Assembly (NCBI GenBank): GCA_018660685.1
Contig: JABJJW010000018.1
Coordinates: 1-64,000, forward strand
Origin: Flavobacteriales bacterium
Lineage (GTDB): Bacteria > Bacteroidota > Bacteroidia > Flavobacteriales_G > Salibacteraceae
DNA length: 64,000 nt
Direction: 5' to 3'
Within the stretch, counting starts at the first letter, position 1. The number at the start of each line of letters is the position of its first letter. Under the pieces are notes generated by a model. That model made no database searches. It saw only the letters and a list, made by a program, of their open reading frames with translations, and was not told the origin of the DNA. Position numbers and translations under genes: made by a program. Below, one piece after another: positions 33,521 through 42,431 of the stretch.

Positions 33521-36500
33521 ATGCGCCAATTAATCATCTTCATATTTCTAACTGTATCGCTAGCTGCTTTTAGCCAAAAAGTATCTGGGCCTACATATGG
33601 TCAGGGCAATGCGAGATGGACGGACGATGTTCCAGAGGGTGTCATATTCTATGAAGGGTTTGAGGGCGTCTCCTTACCACAGCTTCCCAACGGATGGACG
33701 TCTCAAAGTGTGTCCCAAGAAGCATTCAAATCCGGTACGGCAGGAACTGCCCTTGGCCAAACAAATTCAAACGGTTATTGGCCAGTACCAGCGCATGGAA
33801 TTTTCGCAATGACTAATGATGACGAGTGCAATTGCAACAAAAGTTTTGATCGATTAACCAGCAGACTCTTTGATGGTTCCGGATTGAGTTATCTCAAAAT
33901 TCTATTTGAAGCATTTCAAAATGGAAGCTCCGGACAAGAAGCATGGCTTGAAATCAAAAAGGATAATGGACCCTGGACGAAAATTTATGAGATCCGTCCT
34001 TCCTCAAGGTGGCAAACACATGAGACTGTAATACCCGGTTCATTTCTCCAAGAAGGCTTTCAGTTTCGCTTTCGCTATTCGGATAATTGCAATTATGCTT
34101 CTGGCCTTGCTTTGGACAATATTTATTTGATCAATCAACCCACATCGGCCTTTAGACTCGACGAGTTTTTCTCTATCGATGGCGATGTCCCAGGGTCAGG
34201 TCAAGGATATGAATTGATGCCACTCAGACAGGCGCAATATGCACGGCTTCGATTTGGAGGTTTAGTCTTGAATGATTCAGAAATTCTAAAAAATGTTAAT
34301 CTGAAGGTCTCTATTCAGGGTCCGATGAATTATACGGACAGCTCTGGAAATTGGAGTCTAGCACCTTTAACGGAAGACTACGTCACATTTACTAGTCGGA
34401 ACAGGTTTACGCCATTCTTAAGTGGGGACTACAATATTTCCGTTTCTCTCAGGACCGATTCTTCGGACTTAAACGACAATGACAATCATGCTGAAATGCA
34501 TTTGGGAGTCGGCGACAGTATTTATGCTCGGTTGAAAGATGGCACAGATGGCACAGGTATTTGGCTTGATGAGTCAGGAGATAGAGTTGGTTCGGTTTTT
34601 CAGTTTCATCACGGAGACACTCTGAAATCTATCAACGTAAACATTCATCCTGCAAGCGTTGTCGGATCGAGGTTTCGAATAAAGCTGTTCAGTTATGACA
34701 CACTAACTTCTTCCCTCTTTAGCAGTTCTCCGATCCAGATTACGCAAAACGATCTTGGTTCGTACAAGAGAATTGATATCAATGAGCATATAGGAGCCGG
34801 TAAAATATTGGTGGCACTTGAAAATGAGACTGGCTCGTTGATTTTTTACGGTAACACAAAAGTCGTTGCGGAGAGGGGCAATGCTTTATCATTTCAAGCT
34901 GGTTCACCTTGGAAAGCATTCCCTTACTTCGTTGATCTCCAGTTGATCACTACAACGATAAGTGAAAGTTGTCCAGGTCATTTCCAATATGAAGTGGATG
35001 ATCAAAGTTGTCCCGGTTTGAACGACGGGAAAATCAAAGCAGAAATCCATGACGCAAATCTGCCATGGACCTATAGTTGGTCAAACGGAGCAGGGAATGT
35101 TGATAGCATTGATAACTTGAGCCCAGGATCATACCAACTCATAGTCACGGATGCAAACAGTTGTATTTATGAAAAGTTGTTTCACGTTGGGCCGGCAGAC
35201 AGTATCGAAATCAATCCGACCATAGTTGCTGATAGTTGCGGAACTCATGAAGGGAGAATTGACTTAAATATTTCGGGCGGCACAGGCCCTTATGCCATCA
35301 ATTGGAATGGTGCCAACGGACTCAACTTCCAAGATGATTTGACGAAGGGGAGCTACTCTATTGAAATAATAGACATTAATGAATGCTCATTTCAGGAAGA
35401 TATCTCTCTTCCCGGTACGGATCAGCTTGGAATTGCCTTCACGATTTTTGCATCTGGATGTAATGACTCAAACGGTTTTGCGGCAATCACGCCATTTGGA
35501 ACCGGCCCTTTCAGCTACTCTTGGATAAATGGGGAACAATCCGACACCATTACTGGACTCAAAAGTGGCGTATACACGATAACACTTAGCGACTCGATTG
35601 GATGTATGACAGTTGGTCGCGCATTTGTGCCCGATTCAAATGCTCCTAGTGTATCGGTTCAATCTGTTGCTGACATAGTTTGCTCAGATAGCTCTAATGG
35701 TAAAATCAACATTAACGTGAGTGGAGGTCTACCCAACTACACCTATGATTGGAGCAATGGAACCACCGATGAAGACCTTGTCGGCCTGTCAACTGGCATT
35801 TATGACCTGAGCATCACTGATGCTAATGGGTGTAAGAACTTCTTCTCCCAATCTGTCTCAAATTTGTCGTCGCCGATTATTTTGGACCTATTTGCGAAAG
35901 GGAATTACTGCGATGGAGATAGTAATGGTCAAATTCAATCACTCGTGAATGGGGGAGCACCCATGTATTCCTACTTATGGTCCACAGGTTCCGACAGTAA
36001 CAAACTAGATCATTTAGGTCAGGGAACTTACTCGATCACTGTAACCGATAACAATGGTTGCGAATCCATTAATGAAATGAATATCGCCTCAGGAAATGTC
36101 ATATTAATAGATGTTGACACGATAGAATATGATACTGGCGGAAGCATTTTATTCGAAAACAAAATATTTGTGAGCGTTTTCGGCGGAGTTCCTCCATTTT
36201 CCTATTTGTGGAATGATAGTGTAGCATCCAAAGACTTAATAAATGTCGATTCTGGCCGCCATCAATTGGTCGTCACGGATCAACTAGGCTGCGAAAAAGC
36301 ACTCAATGTTGACATTGGAGATGGTCCTTCTGGAAAAAAGGAAATTTTATTTCAACCTCTCAAAGTCTATCCTAACCCGTTGAAATCTGGAGTTTCCATG
36401 ACCTTCAAATCGAATGAACCGATACGGCGTATTCAGTTCGTTAACGTACAAGGCCAAACCGTTTACTCGATCGATCCAACCGAAACCTCGGACTCCATCC

Positions 36501-36595
36501 GTCTTACCTCCCCTACCCTTTCGTCAGGTTTATACCTTGTCCGAATTAGTACTGAGACCACCACTCGGGCCAAAAGAATCTTGTATTACCAATAG
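33521..36595 (+). CDS. Large T9SS-secreted adhesin-like protein with SprB-type repeats
   Basis: A 1024-residue protein: signal peptide (MRQLIIFIFLTVSLAAFSQ), a cleaved-adhesin or MAM-like domain (about 40-215, GVIFYEGFEGVSLPQLPNGW, then WLEIKKDNGPWTKIY), a connecting region, and six SprB-type repeats from about residue 480 to 935 (pattern C-x-G-x-x-D-G ... PYTYDWSNG ... LSTGIYDLSITDANGC). A type A sorting domain ends it (LKVYPNPLKSGVSM, LSSGLYLVRIS). SprB is the gliding adhesin of Flavobacterium; this smaller relative is probably displayed on or released from the cell surface via T9SS. It has its own short upstream region after gcvP. Confidence 0.88.
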   Translation: MRQLIIFIFLTVSLAAFSQKVSGPTYGQGNARWTDDVPEGVIFYEGFEGVSLPQLPNGWTSQSVSQEAFKSGTAGTALGQTNSNGYWPVPAHGIFAMTNDDECNCNKSFDRLTSRLFDGSGLSYLKILFEAFQNGSSGQEAWLEIKKDNGPWTKIYEIRPSSRWQTHETVIPGSFLQEGFQFRFRYSDNCNYASGLALDNIYLINQPTSAFRLDEFFSIDGDVPGSGQGYELMPLRQAQYARLRFGGLVLNDSEILKNVNLKVSIQGPMNYTDSSGNWSLAPLTEDYVTFTSRNRFTPFLSGDYNISVSLRTDSSDLNDNDNHAEMHLGVGDSIYARLKDGTDGTGIWLDESGDRVGSVFQFHHGDTLKSINVNIHPASVVGSRFRIKLFSYDTLTSSLFSSSPIQITQNDLGSYKRIDINEHIGAGKILVALENETGSLIFYGNTKVVAERGNALSFQAGSPWKAFPYFVDLQLITTTISESCPGHFQYEVDDQSCPGLNDGKIKAEIHDANLPWTYSWSNGAGNVDSIDNLSPGSYQLIVTDANSCIYEKLFHVGPADSIEINPTIVADSCGTHEGRIDLNISGGTGPYAINWNGANGLNFQDDLTKGSYSIEIIDINECSFQEDISLPGTDQLGIAFTIFASGCNDSNGFAAITPFGTGPFSYSWINGEQSDTITGLKSGVYTITLSDSIGCMTVGRAFVPDSNAPSVSVQSVADIVCSDSSNGKININVSGGLPNYTYDWSNGTTDEDLVGLSTGIYDLSITDANGCKNFFSQSVSNLSSPIILDLFAKGNYCDGDSNGQIQSLVNGGAPMYSYLWSTGSDSNKLDHLGQGTYSITVTDNNGCESINEMNIASGNVILIDVDTIEYDTGGSILFENKIFVSVFGGVPPFSYLWNDSVASKDLINVDSGRHQLVVTDQLGCEKALNVDIGDGPSGKKEILFQPLKVYPNPLKSGVSMTFKSNEPIRRIQFVNVQGQTVYSIDPTETSDSIRLTSPTLSSGLYLVRISTETTTRAKRILYYQ

Positions 36596-36696
36596 TTAGC
36601 ACAAACTGTTGTATTAAATTTGGATTCTTTTTTAAAAAACTCGCACCATTCAACCGATTGGTTAGGGAAAAACTTAGTTGAATTAAATCACAAACA

Positions 36697-38802
36697 ATGA
36701 GAAATAAGTACTTACTTCTTTCCTTCTTGATGATCTCTACCGGAAGCATACTCGCACAAGATGTGAAGAATATTGCACCATCATTCCAAGCAGAGAACCA
36801 AGAACAATTTATCACTAAAGATCATGGCGCAAGCCGCTACCATAGTAGTAGTCAACTTCTTAATCTTTCAATGGTTAATGAGCTTTGGTCTAGTGACTTC
36901 AGCAATTCTGGCCAATGGTCAATAAACAACGGGTCATCTGAAGGATGGAGCGTGGAATCATCAGTAACTGTATGGTTCTACAACGCATTCGGATCAGGAT
37001 CTGGCGCGCCATTCGCGCAAATGGACAATGGTGATGCCACCGCTGGTGGAACAACTGCTGCAGAGCACACCATGCAAAATGATACTGCAATTGACGTTAG
37101 CGGAGTAGCTGGCGGTGCAATTGTTTCATTTCAGCAGAGAACTTCTAGATTCTTTGATAGCTACTACATCGAAGCTAGTAATGATGGATCTAATTGGGAA
37201 ATTGTTGGTGTGAACGATCACGTGCATCCACGAACTGCGAGTAACAACACTCCAGGAACTCCTAATCCAGAATATGTTGCATACTACATCCCGTCAACCG
37301 TTACAGGTACTGGGAACAATGATCTATATATCCGTTTTCGATGGGTTGATGATAACAGTGGTATCGCGTATGGTTGGTTGATTGACGACGTTGTCGTTTA
37401 TGAGGCTCCTACCAATGATTTGGATTTGGCTCGTGCGTACAACTTCGGAGCTACCGATAGTGCTGCTTATATGCTCTATTCAAGGATTCCTTTGAAGCAA
37501 GCTGAAGCAAGTACTTTCCGTCCTGCTGCTGCTGTTATTTCTAATGGAACAGCAACTCAATCTGATGTTCAGGTAACAGTTACTGAATCAAATACTGGAT
37601 ACAGCTCGACTTCATCTACTTTCTCTTTGAACGAAGGTGAATTCGCAATTGTTGAAACGGCTGACGATCTAGTGCTTAGCGGAACTGGTAACTACAGCGT
37701 TACATACTCTACGGCCAGCAGTAACGCTGACGCGCTTTCAGATAACGATGAGATGGACTGGGACTTCCAAGTCACGGACAACATTTATGGTTACGATGAC
37801 AACGAAGCCCAAGGACAAAGCTGGTTTGGAAGTGCTGGATATACTCAGTGCCTTTATTTCGACAACTTCACAAATGACACTGTTGTTGGAGTTGATGTCA
37901 TGTTCCCATTATTCAATGGAGCGAACGGTGACTACGGTCTAACATTCGGACAAACTGTTGGAGCTTCAATCTGGGATAACACATTGGAAAATGAATTAGC
38001 CAGCAACGGTTTCTATACTGTTGATTTTGGAACTTCAGGTAACTATGTCGACGACTGGATCACTATTCCAATGGAGTACGCATTGGATCCAGGAACAGTG
38101 GATAGCTACTATGCTTGTTTCAAGGTGTACGATGATGAGATTCCATATGCATACGATTTTGGAGTTAGCGGATTCTCATTCGTTGATCCAGACAATGCAG
38201 GTGAGTGGTTTAACCCAGTTTCATTCTTCCATCATGACACGCTTAATTTGACGCCTTACATCCGAATGAGAATGTATGATTATCAGAAGTGTGCCAACAC
38301 CAACATCGTTATTGACGGTACCGTAAACGATATCAAGCCTGACGAGTGGGATGCTGATATCACCATTACGGTTCTTACTGGTGGTGATGGTCCGTACACT
38401 TTCGCATGGTCTGGCCCAGGCGGATTCATTTCGACAGATCAAGATCTTTCAGGTCTGACCCTCAAAGGTGACTACGTCTTGACTGTTACTGATGTAAATG
38501 GTTGTGATCAGTCGATCACTTTCACTGTTGACGGAATTGTTGGTCAAAATGCTATTGAGAATGTTGCATTTGATGTATTCCCGAATCCAGCTAAGGACTT
38601 CGTAAATGTTTCTGTTGCAGAAGCAGGAAACTACACCATTGAAGTTTCAAACCTCAAAGGTGAGTTGGTTTCTAGCGAAATTGTTGCAGTTGGAGCTGGA
38701 GAAACTCGTACAATCAATGTCGAGTCTCTTTCCACTGGAGTTTACATGATCAAAGTTGTCGGTGAAAACACTTCATCGGTAAAAGAAATTATCGTCGAGT
38801 AA
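36697..38802 (+). CDS. T9SS-secreted protein with adhesin-type domain and one SprB-like repeat
   Basis: A 701-residue protein with a signal peptide (LLSFLMISTGSILAQD) and a cleaved-adhesin/MAM-like domain (about 65-240, NELWSSDFSNSGQWSINNGS, then IRFRWVDDNSGIAYGWLIDD). A middle beta-rich region of about 300 residues follows, with one SprB-like repeat at about 555-612 (GGDGPYTFAWSGPGGFIST, VTDVNGCDQSI) and a type A sorting domain (FDVFPNPAKDFVNVSVAEAG, STGVYMIKVV). It resembles the preceding gene in order of domains but differs in sequence. Probably a surface or extracellular protein. A clear terminator follows. Confidence 0.88.
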   Translation: MRNKYLLLSFLMISTGSILAQDVKNIAPSFQAENQEQFITKDHGASRYHSSSQLLNLSMVNELWSSDFSNSGQWSINNGSSEGWSVESSVTVWFYNAFGSGSGAPFAQMDNGDATAGGTTAAEHTMQNDTAIDVSGVAGGAIVSFQQRTSRFFDSYYIEASNDGSNWEIVGVNDHVHPRTASNNTPGTPNPEYVAYYIPSTVTGTGNNDLYIRFRWVDDNSGIAYGWLIDDVVVYEAPTNDLDLARAYNFGATDSAAYMLYSRIPLKQAEASTFRPAAAVISNGTATQSDVQVTVTESNTGYSSTSSTFSLNEGEFAIVETADDLVLSGTGNYSVTYSTASSNADALSDNDEMDWDFQVTDNIYGYDDNEAQGQSWFGSAGYTQCLYFDNFTNDTVVGVDVMFPLFNGANGDYGLTFGQTVGASIWDNTLENELASNGFYTVDFGTSGNYVDDWITIPMEYALDPGTVDSYYACFKVYDDEIPYAYDFGVSGFSFVDPDNAGEWFNPVSFFHHDTLNLTPYIRMRMYDYQKCANTNIVIDGTVNDIKPDEWDADITITVLTGGDGPYTFAWSGPGGFISTDQDLSGLTLKGDYVLTVTDVNGCDQSITFTVDGIVGQNAIENVAFDVFPNPAKDFVNVSVAEAGNYTIEVSNLKGELVSSEIVAVGAGETRTINVESLSTGVYMIKVVGENTSSVKEIIVE

Positions 38803-38824
38803 TATCTTCGATCTAGTTCTTAGG

Positions 38825-38854
38825 AAGCCTTCCCAAACGGGGAGGCTTTTTTTT
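38825..38854 (+). terminator. Terminator of the T9SS adhesin gene
   Basis: AAGCCTTCCC (38825-38834) pairs with GGGGAGGCTT (38839-38848) around AAAC, followed by an eight-T run. It ends the 36697-38802 transcript and abuts the stop of the convergent gpmI. Confidence 0.92.
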
Positions 38855-40364
38855 ATCCCAAAAGTGAAGTTCCAGTCATCTCGGATGGCTGTTCGAGAGA
38901 AAGGATCTCACAGACTGTTGGAGCGATATCAGCTAATATCCCATCGTTCACTTGCTCAACGTTGGGAGAAATAACGATGCAAGGAACCAGGTTCAACGTG
39001 TGCGCCGTATGTGGATTCCCATTCTTTTCAAATGCCTTATCAGCATTTCCGTGATCCGCAATTACAACAAAGGAATACCCTTGTTCCAATCCTGCTTCCA
39101 CCACTCTACCTAAGCATTTGTCTGTAGTCTCCACCGCTTTTTTTATGGCTGCATACACTCCAGTATGACCTACCATATCAGGGTTGGCATAGTTCAGACA
39201 AATAAAGTCTGGTTGGTGTGTATTTAATGCGTGCACAACCTTATCGGTGACTTCGTAGGCGCTCATCTCAGGTTGCAAATCATAAGTTGCCACCTTCGGT
39301 GAATTAACCATGAGCCGTTGTTCTCCTTCAAATCTAACCTCTCGCCCTCCAGAGAAGAAGAATGTGACATGGGGGTACTTCTCAGTCTCTGCGATTCTCA
39401 ATTGGGTCAGACCCGAATTTGAAACGACCTCCCCAAGTGTATTTACGAGATTATCCTTTTCGAATAAAACGGAGATTCCTTGGAACGACTCAGCATATCG
39501 GGTCATCGTGACAAAGTGAAGAGGCAATGTGCTCATCTTCCAATCCGGAAATTCCTCCTGGGTTAGTGCAGTTGTAATTTGCCGACACCTGTCAGTCCGA
39601 AAATTAAAACAGATAACAATGTCATTCGCTCTAATCCTTCCTTCTCGAGATTTCAAGATTGATGGCGTGAAAAATTCATCCGTGATGCTCTCGTCGTAAA
39701 ACTCGTGACAGCAATCCACAAAATCTTCTGTGGATTCTCCTACTCCATGTATAAGAAGGTCATAGGCAATCTTGATTCGTTCCCATCGTTTGTCCCTATC
39801 CATGGCGTAGTAGCGACCGATCATCGAAACAAGCTTAGCTGGGCTGTTCTCCAATCGGGCTAGGAGTTCTTTCATACAATCTGCTGCATTCTTAGGAGCA
39901 GTATCTCGCCCATCCGTGAATGCGTGTATGTAAATCGGAGAGTCTGCTTTCGCTTCAAGAATATCGAGCATTCCATGCAAGTGTTGTTGACTTGAATGGA
40001 CACCACCATGACTAACCAATCCCATGAGATGAATAGAGACGTTCCTCTTTTTGGCAGTTTCAATTGCTTCCAAGAGCACCTTGTTCATTGCAAAAGAGCC
40101 ATCCTCAACGGCTTGGTTGATTCTCACCAAATCTTGATAAACAACCCGCCCCGCACCGATGTTTATATGCCCTACCTCACTGTTTCCCATTTGCCCATCA
40201 GGAAGACCTACGTTTTGGCCATAAGTCTTTAAAGTAGAATGCGGATGAGCCTCCATCAATGAATCAAACACAGGAGTCTCTGCCTGGGCTATAACATCCG
40301 CCTCAGAGGCATCGCCAATACCCCATCCGTCTAATATTATTAGTGCGGCTTTTCTCTGACTCAT
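38853..40364 (-). CDS. gpmI: 2,3-bisphosphoglycerate-independent phosphoglycerate mutase
   Basis: A 503-residue metalloenzyme of the alkaline-phosphatase superfamily that interconverts 3- and 2-phosphoglycerate in glycolysis and gluconeogenesis. Asp12 (LIILDGWGIGDAS) and the phosphorylated Ser62 (GQMGNSEVGHINIGAGR) are present, as are HAFTDGRDT, GRYYAMDRDKRW, NFRTDRCRQI, LNYANPDMVGHTG and VIADHGNAD with its metal ligands. Length is standard. Its start overlaps the stop of the upstream histidine kinase gene by 4 bp, an unusual partner. Confidence 0.97.
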   Translation of the reverse strand: MSQRKAALIILDGWGIGDASEADVIAQAETPVFDSLMEAHPHSTLKTYGQNVGLPDGQMGNSEVGHINIGAGRVVYQDLVRINQAVEDGSFAMNKVLLEAIETAKKRNVSIHLMGLVSHGGVHSSQQHLHGMLDILEAKADSPIYIHAFTDGRDTAPKNAADCMKELLARLENSPAKLVSMIGRYYAMDRDKRWERIKIAYDLLIHGVGESTEDFVDCCHEFYDESITDEFFTPSILKSREGRIRANDIVICFNFRTDRCRQITTALTQEEFPDWKMSTLPLHFVTMTRYAESFQGISVLFEKDNLVNTLGEVVSNSGLTQLRIAETEKYPHVTFFFSGGREVRFEGEQRLMVNSPKVATYDLQPEMSAYEVTDKVVHALNTHQPDFICLNYANPDMVGHTGVYAAIKKAVETTDKCLGRVVEAGLEQGYSFVVIADHGNADKAFEKNGNPHTAHTLNLVPCIVISPNVEQVNDGILADIAPTVCEILSLEQPSEMTGTSLLG

Positions 40365-41338
40365 CTCAATTTCAATTTTGCCGTAAAGCGCGTTCCCGTT
40401 GGCTGATTTTCTTCAATTCTCAATTTACCACCATGCTCGTGGGTTAATTGAGCCACAATATACAGACCGAGTCCGGTGCCTTTTTGTGTCCTCGTCTCTT
40501 CGTTTTCAATCCGATAAAATTTCTTAAGAATTAAGGCTCGTTGCTCAGCTGGAATTCCTGGACCAAGATCTCCCACCTCCAAGGCCAAGTAATCGGATTC
40601 GATCATAGCCTTAATGGAGACCGGGCCAGGTGCATATTTCAAGGCGTTTTCAATCAAATTACTCAATATGGATTGAACAGCCGCCCTATCCACATTCGCT
40701 TCCAGATCCTCTGGACATGTGAAAACCAACTCGCTCTTGGCCTGCTCGGCAAGGGGCTTAAATTGGCTTATTAGGATGAATATAATATCATGAAGATTTG
40801 CCTTTTCTCGAAGCAGCTCCAGTTTACCAGTATCCAATCGTGATGCAACAAGAATATTGGAAACAAGGTTTTCGAGCCTCTGGTTTGCCTGAAGGGCTGA
40901 ACTAGCGATGTTTTTGAGCTGATCTGAATCCAAGTCTCGTTTAATGAGCGTCTGAAGATTGAGTTTCATGGCAGCCAAAGGCGAATTGAATTCGTGCGTT
41001 GTCGCCATGAGAAAATTACGTTCTCTCCTAGTCATCTGTTCGTTCTTCGCTATATATTTGGATAGAAAATAAGCCCCAAACAATAATAAAACTAGGAAGA
41101 CAACACCCTCACCAACCACCATGTACAGCTTACTGTTCAATACATCCTCGATCGGTTCAGGAGATTCTCCTTGCAATGACTGAATTTCAAATTGCGCAAT
41201 CGCGATGTCACGGTTCAGACTGTAAATAGAATATCCCCACCAAGCGAATTGGGCAAAGACGTAGCCCAGCAATAGGTATAAAAGGAGTAAGGTTCGTGAA
41301 GTTTTTTTCACCGCGCAAAGATACTTCACTGTACGCAT
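40361..41338 (-). CDS. Orphan membrane sensor histidine kinase
   Basis: The ATG at 41338 gives 325 residues (the frame is open 27 codons further up but those include no family features). Two transmembrane helices (TLLLLYLLLGYVFAQFAWWG and GEGVVFLVLLLFGAYFLSK) flank a roughly 45-residue periplasmic loop. The phosphoacceptor histidine is in ATTHEFNSPLAAM (His115), followed by N-box NLIENALKYAP, G1 VGDLGPGIP and G2 GTGLGLYIV. No response regulator is adjacent. It ends in gpmI with an ATGA overlap of 4 bp, so the two are translationally coupled. Signal and partner unknown. Confidence 0.9.
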   Translation of the reverse strand: MRTVKYLCAVKKTSRTLLLLYLLLGYVFAQFAWWGYSIYSLNRDIAIAQFEIQSLQGESPEPIEDVLNSKLYMVVGEGVVFLVLLLFGAYFLSKYIAKNEQMTRRERNFLMATTHEFNSPLAAMKLNLQTLIKRDLDSDQLKNIASSALQANQRLENLVSNILVASRLDTGKLELLREKANLHDIIFILISQFKPLAEQAKSELVFTCPEDLEANVDRAAVQSILSNLIENALKYAPGPVSIKAMIESDYLALEVGDLGPGIPAEQRALILKKFYRIENEETRTQKGTGLGLYIVAQLTHEHGGKLRIEENQPTGTRFTAKLKLR

Positions 41339-41497
41339 TTTGGCCCTTTGATAGTCACCTTTAAACGTTGGTGAACGGGATGAATAGAGCCACAAGTTTC
41401 CATGAAGTCTCAGCTCCATATTGTGGCGTTTGTAAAAATTACCTCACCACTTGTTATGATTGAACTAATAACCACACTTTTTCTGGCCAAAGGACAT

Positions 41498-41527
41498 AAA
41501 AAAAGCCCCGAGTTTCCTCGGGGCTTT
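41498..41527 (-). terminator. Terminator after tRNA-Phe
   Basis: AAAGCCCCGAG (41502-41512) pairs with CTCGGGGCTTT (41517-41527) around TTTC; on the minus strand a T run follows (A7 at 41498-41504 on the plus strand). It lies 13 bp beyond the tRNA 3' end. Confidence 0.93.
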
Positions 41528-41539
41528 GGTCCCACTTCG

Positions 41540-41612
<73 letters not shown>

Positions 41613-41653
41613 TTATGTTTGCAAAGGAGTTCGCTGTGCTAACAATGGGGCGG

Positions 41654-41684
41654 CAAATGTAAAAGTTTATACAATTCCAACAAC
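41654..41684 (-). promoter_or_regulatory. Promoter of tRNA-Phe
   Basis: On the minus strand GTTG (41684-41681), a 19-bp spacer and TACATTTG (41661-41654) fit the Bacteroidota TTTG/TAnnTTTG primary-sigma consensus, placed about 40 bp upstream of the tRNA 5' end. Confidence 0.7.
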
Positions 41685-41702
41685 GATTTTTAGACTCTTC
41701 CA

Positions 41703-42431
41703 ATGAACCTCATCATAGACGTCGGAAATACAAGAATCAAAGCAGGAGTTTTTGACGGTGATGAGCTCATCGAAGTTCACACTGAGAAGCTTAATACCAT
41801 CGATGTTCTGATCGAAAAAATTGCTCCAGGCCGAGACTGGTCAGCTGCAATTGCATCCGTTTCAGTAGAGTTGAGTAAGGTGAACTTTCTTTCTGATCTT
41901 AAATCCGTTTTACATGTCAACCACAAAACTCCTCTCCCTATAGAGTCCAACTACGAAACTCCTGAGAGTTTAGGAATTGACCGAATCTGTGGGGTAGTTG
42001 CTGCGAACATCAAATTCCCGAACCAAAATTGTCTGGTTATCGACATCGGAACGTGCATCACATATGATGTGATTGATGATCAAGGGTATTATCAAGGAGG
42101 TGGGATATCTCCAGGGTTTGAAATGAGGTTGAAGGCAATGAATCATTTCACTCAACGTTTGCCTCTGGTGAATCCAACATCCGAGTTCCCTTCACTGGGT
42201 CAAAGCACCGAAGGCTCACTACTTTTTGGGGCAGGAAGAGGAATGGCGGCAGAAATCAATGGTATTATCAACACTTTTAAAGCTGACTACCAAGGACTTA
42301 AGGTAATATTAACAGGAGGTGGCTCGGCCAACTTTGAACCGCACCTTGAAAATCCCATTTTTGCAGCCCCTAATCTCATTTTGAAAGGGTTAAACAATAT
42401 ACTTCTGCACAATCAAGGGCTTCATGCTTAG
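41703..42431 (+). CDS. coaX: Type III pantothenate kinase
   Basis: A 242-residue ASKHA-fold kinase performing the first step of coenzyme A synthesis (pantothenate plus ATP). The phosphate-1 motif is IDVGNTRIKAGVFDG (residues 4-18), with LGIDRICGVVAAN, phosphate-2 VIDIGTCITYDVID and GGGISPGFEMRLKAM; the adenosine motif is VILTGGGS. It opens the coaX-barrel-TPR-lptC-CNNM cluster, divergent from tRNA-Phe. The next gene overlaps its end by 8 bp. Confidence 0.95.
   Translation: MNLIIDVGNTRIKAGVFDGDELIEVHTEKLNTIDVLIEKIAPGRDWSAAIASVSVELSKVNFLSDLKSVLHVNHKTPLPIESNYETPESLGIDRICGVVAANIKFPNQNCLVIDIGTCITYDVIDDQGYYQGGGISPGFEMRLKAMNHFTQRLPLVNPTSEFPSLGQSTEGSLLFGAGRGMAAEINGIINTFKADYQGLKVILTGGGSANFEPHLENPIFAAPNLILKGLNNILLHNQGLHA

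Noticed and set aside
34970-36330. Possible tandem DNA repeat or CRISPR-like array
   Set aside because: The periodicity is that of SprB-type protein repeats of about 75 residues; the DNA copies are too diverged and too long for CRISPR.
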